Made by a program: the position numbers and the translations under genes. The notes beneath the pieces are model-generated. The model was not told the DNA's origin. It made no database searches and was given only the letters and a program-made list of their open reading frames with translations. From positions 1,860,001 through 1,924,000 of the forward strand of contig NZ_CP040948.1 in assembly GCF_006363955.1 (NCBI RefSeq): DNA of 64,000 nucleotides, written 5' to 3'. The stretch comes from Methylophilus medardicus. GTDB lineage: Bacteria; Pseudomonadota; Gammaproteobacteria; Burkholderiales; Methylophilaceae. Positions 63,280-64,000 of the stretch are shown here, piece after piece (position 1 is the stretch's first letter; every line of letters starts with the position of its first letter).

Positions 63280-63996
63280 TTAAGACATATTTTTGGAAGC
63301 CATACGGACGACAACTTTTCTAGGCATATCCTCTGGCGCTGATTCTTTCAAGGGCGGAATTCTGTTTAACACCTTGCGAATCAATGCATCTGTTTCGGTA
63401 TCCCCAGTGGAATCAATTAATTCGGCATGATCAATATCACCCTGAGCATTCAAAAACACTCTGACGTCAACTTGGTACTTGATCTTATTTAAACCATCCT
63501 CGGCATCGAGCGCTTTTTTGATCTGCGCATCAACCTTATTGGTGAACCAAGCAAATGCCGCCATATTTTTTCTCCCACCGATTTTGGGTCCGGTAGTCAC
63601 ATCGCCGCCTTTATATTCATTGTTCACCGCACCAGACTGAAACGGGCTAGGTCCATCGCCAGCAGCCCCTTCCATCTTCAAGTTTTCGGCAGGCGGGGTT
63701 TCCGCAGGCTTGGCCACCGGCTCCTTAGGTGCCTCTTTCGGTTGCTCTTTAGGCGTCTCTTTGGGCGGCTCTTTGGGCGGTGGCGGGGGTGGCGGAGGCG
63801 GCGTATCTGGCAACAACTTCACCGTAGTGATTTGCTTTTTATGCGTGGCGCCGCCAGAAAACATTTTTTTAATGCCATAGCCGATGCCTACCAAGAGCGC
63901 CAATAGCAGCAATGCAATGAGGATTCTTGTTGTCCACAAACGCGTTGCAGACACTTGCCCTTCGTCTGCAAACGCGTCAATCTCAGGTGCAGCCAT
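63280..63996 (-). CDS. TonB family energy-transducing protein
   Basis: The 238-residue protein has one helix (about 24-45), a proline-rich spacer (a run of nine Pro, then repeated KEPPKE units) and a C-terminal TonB domain (VDVRVFLNAQGDIDHAELI; LIRKVLNRIPPLKE). It starts close to the window edge, so ExbB/ExbD genes may lie beyond. A partner TonB-dependent receptor is not in view; the following gene is a porin-like barrel. Confidence 0.87.
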   Translation of the reverse strand: MAAPEIDAFADEGQVSATRLWTTRILIALLLLALLVGIGYGIKKMFSGGATHKKQITTVKLLPDTPPPPPPPPPKEPPKETPKEQPKEAPKEPVAKPAETPPAENLKMEGAAGDGPSPFQSGAVNNEYKGGDVTTGPKIGGRKNMAAFAWFTNKVDAQIKKALDAEDGLNKIKYQVDVRVFLNAQGDIDHAELIDSTGDTETDALIRKVLNRIPPLKESAPEDMPRKVVVRMASKNMS

Positions 63997-64000
63997 GACT

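Overview
The window reads as chromosomal DNA of a methylotrophic betaproteobacterium of the Methylophilaceae type (Methylophilus/Methylotenera/Methylovorus-like). The main reasons are a complete calcium-type methanol dehydrogenase locus (mxaF-J-G-I-R-S-A-C-K-L-D plus a probable mxaE), two free-standing pqqA genes for the PQQ precursor peptide, an EpsD-type exopolysaccharide isomerase, and the beta-proteobacterial gene group glyA-nrdR-ribD. The genus is inferred; no rRNA or tRNA gene was recognised.

Layout. 1-7.1 kb: stress/envelope genes (DUF883, YqjE-like), two response regulators without a kinase, a TraB/GumN protein, a DUF2235 hydrolase and YgiQ. 7.1-15.7 kb: a Cache-PAS-GGDEF-EAL protein, the N-degron transferases aat and bpt with a coupled third gene, an mtnA-aldolase pair, tatD and ribD. 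15.9-19.6 kb: an accessory block that splits ribD from nrdR-glyA. It encodes a 713-aa protein joining an HExxH protease-like part to an ATP-grasp-like part, and a coupled SerC-like aminotransferase. 21.4-21.7 kb: behind glyA, two NtrC-type sites, a sigma-54 promoter and a terminator that together outline a nitrogen-controlled small RNA of about 57 nt. 21.7-30.7 kb: AsmA, IscX, two phosphohexomutases, proteases and lipoproteins. 30.8-34.7 kb: two facing pqqA genes around a TSUP permease and a UmuD-like self-cleaving protein, then umuDC; both umuD promoters carry a TTGTTACAA-type operator. 35-37.5 kb: DMT exporter, DJ-1/PfpI protein, LysR regulator.

37.5-57.6 kb is the methanol oxidation region. 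A two-component system, two YVTN beta-propellers and a thioredoxin follow the long leftward mxa operon. A second, paralogous two-component system diverges from mxaF and is followed by GldF/GldG-like genes. A GGGAATYTTTC motif lies in front of both two-component systems and of mxaF, suggesting common control. Stem-loops sit in the spacers around mxaF, mxaJG and mxaI, the highly expressed part of the operon.

57.6-58.75 kb holds two integron-type gene cassettes with attC sites and no integrase (a CALIN); one encodes a protein with a HEPN-like RxxxxH motif. 59-64 kb: an EpsD-like isomerase, a CAAX-protease-like membrane protein, and a leftward TonB / porin / coiled-coil group.

All function assignments come from reading motifs and overall protein character; no database search was run.
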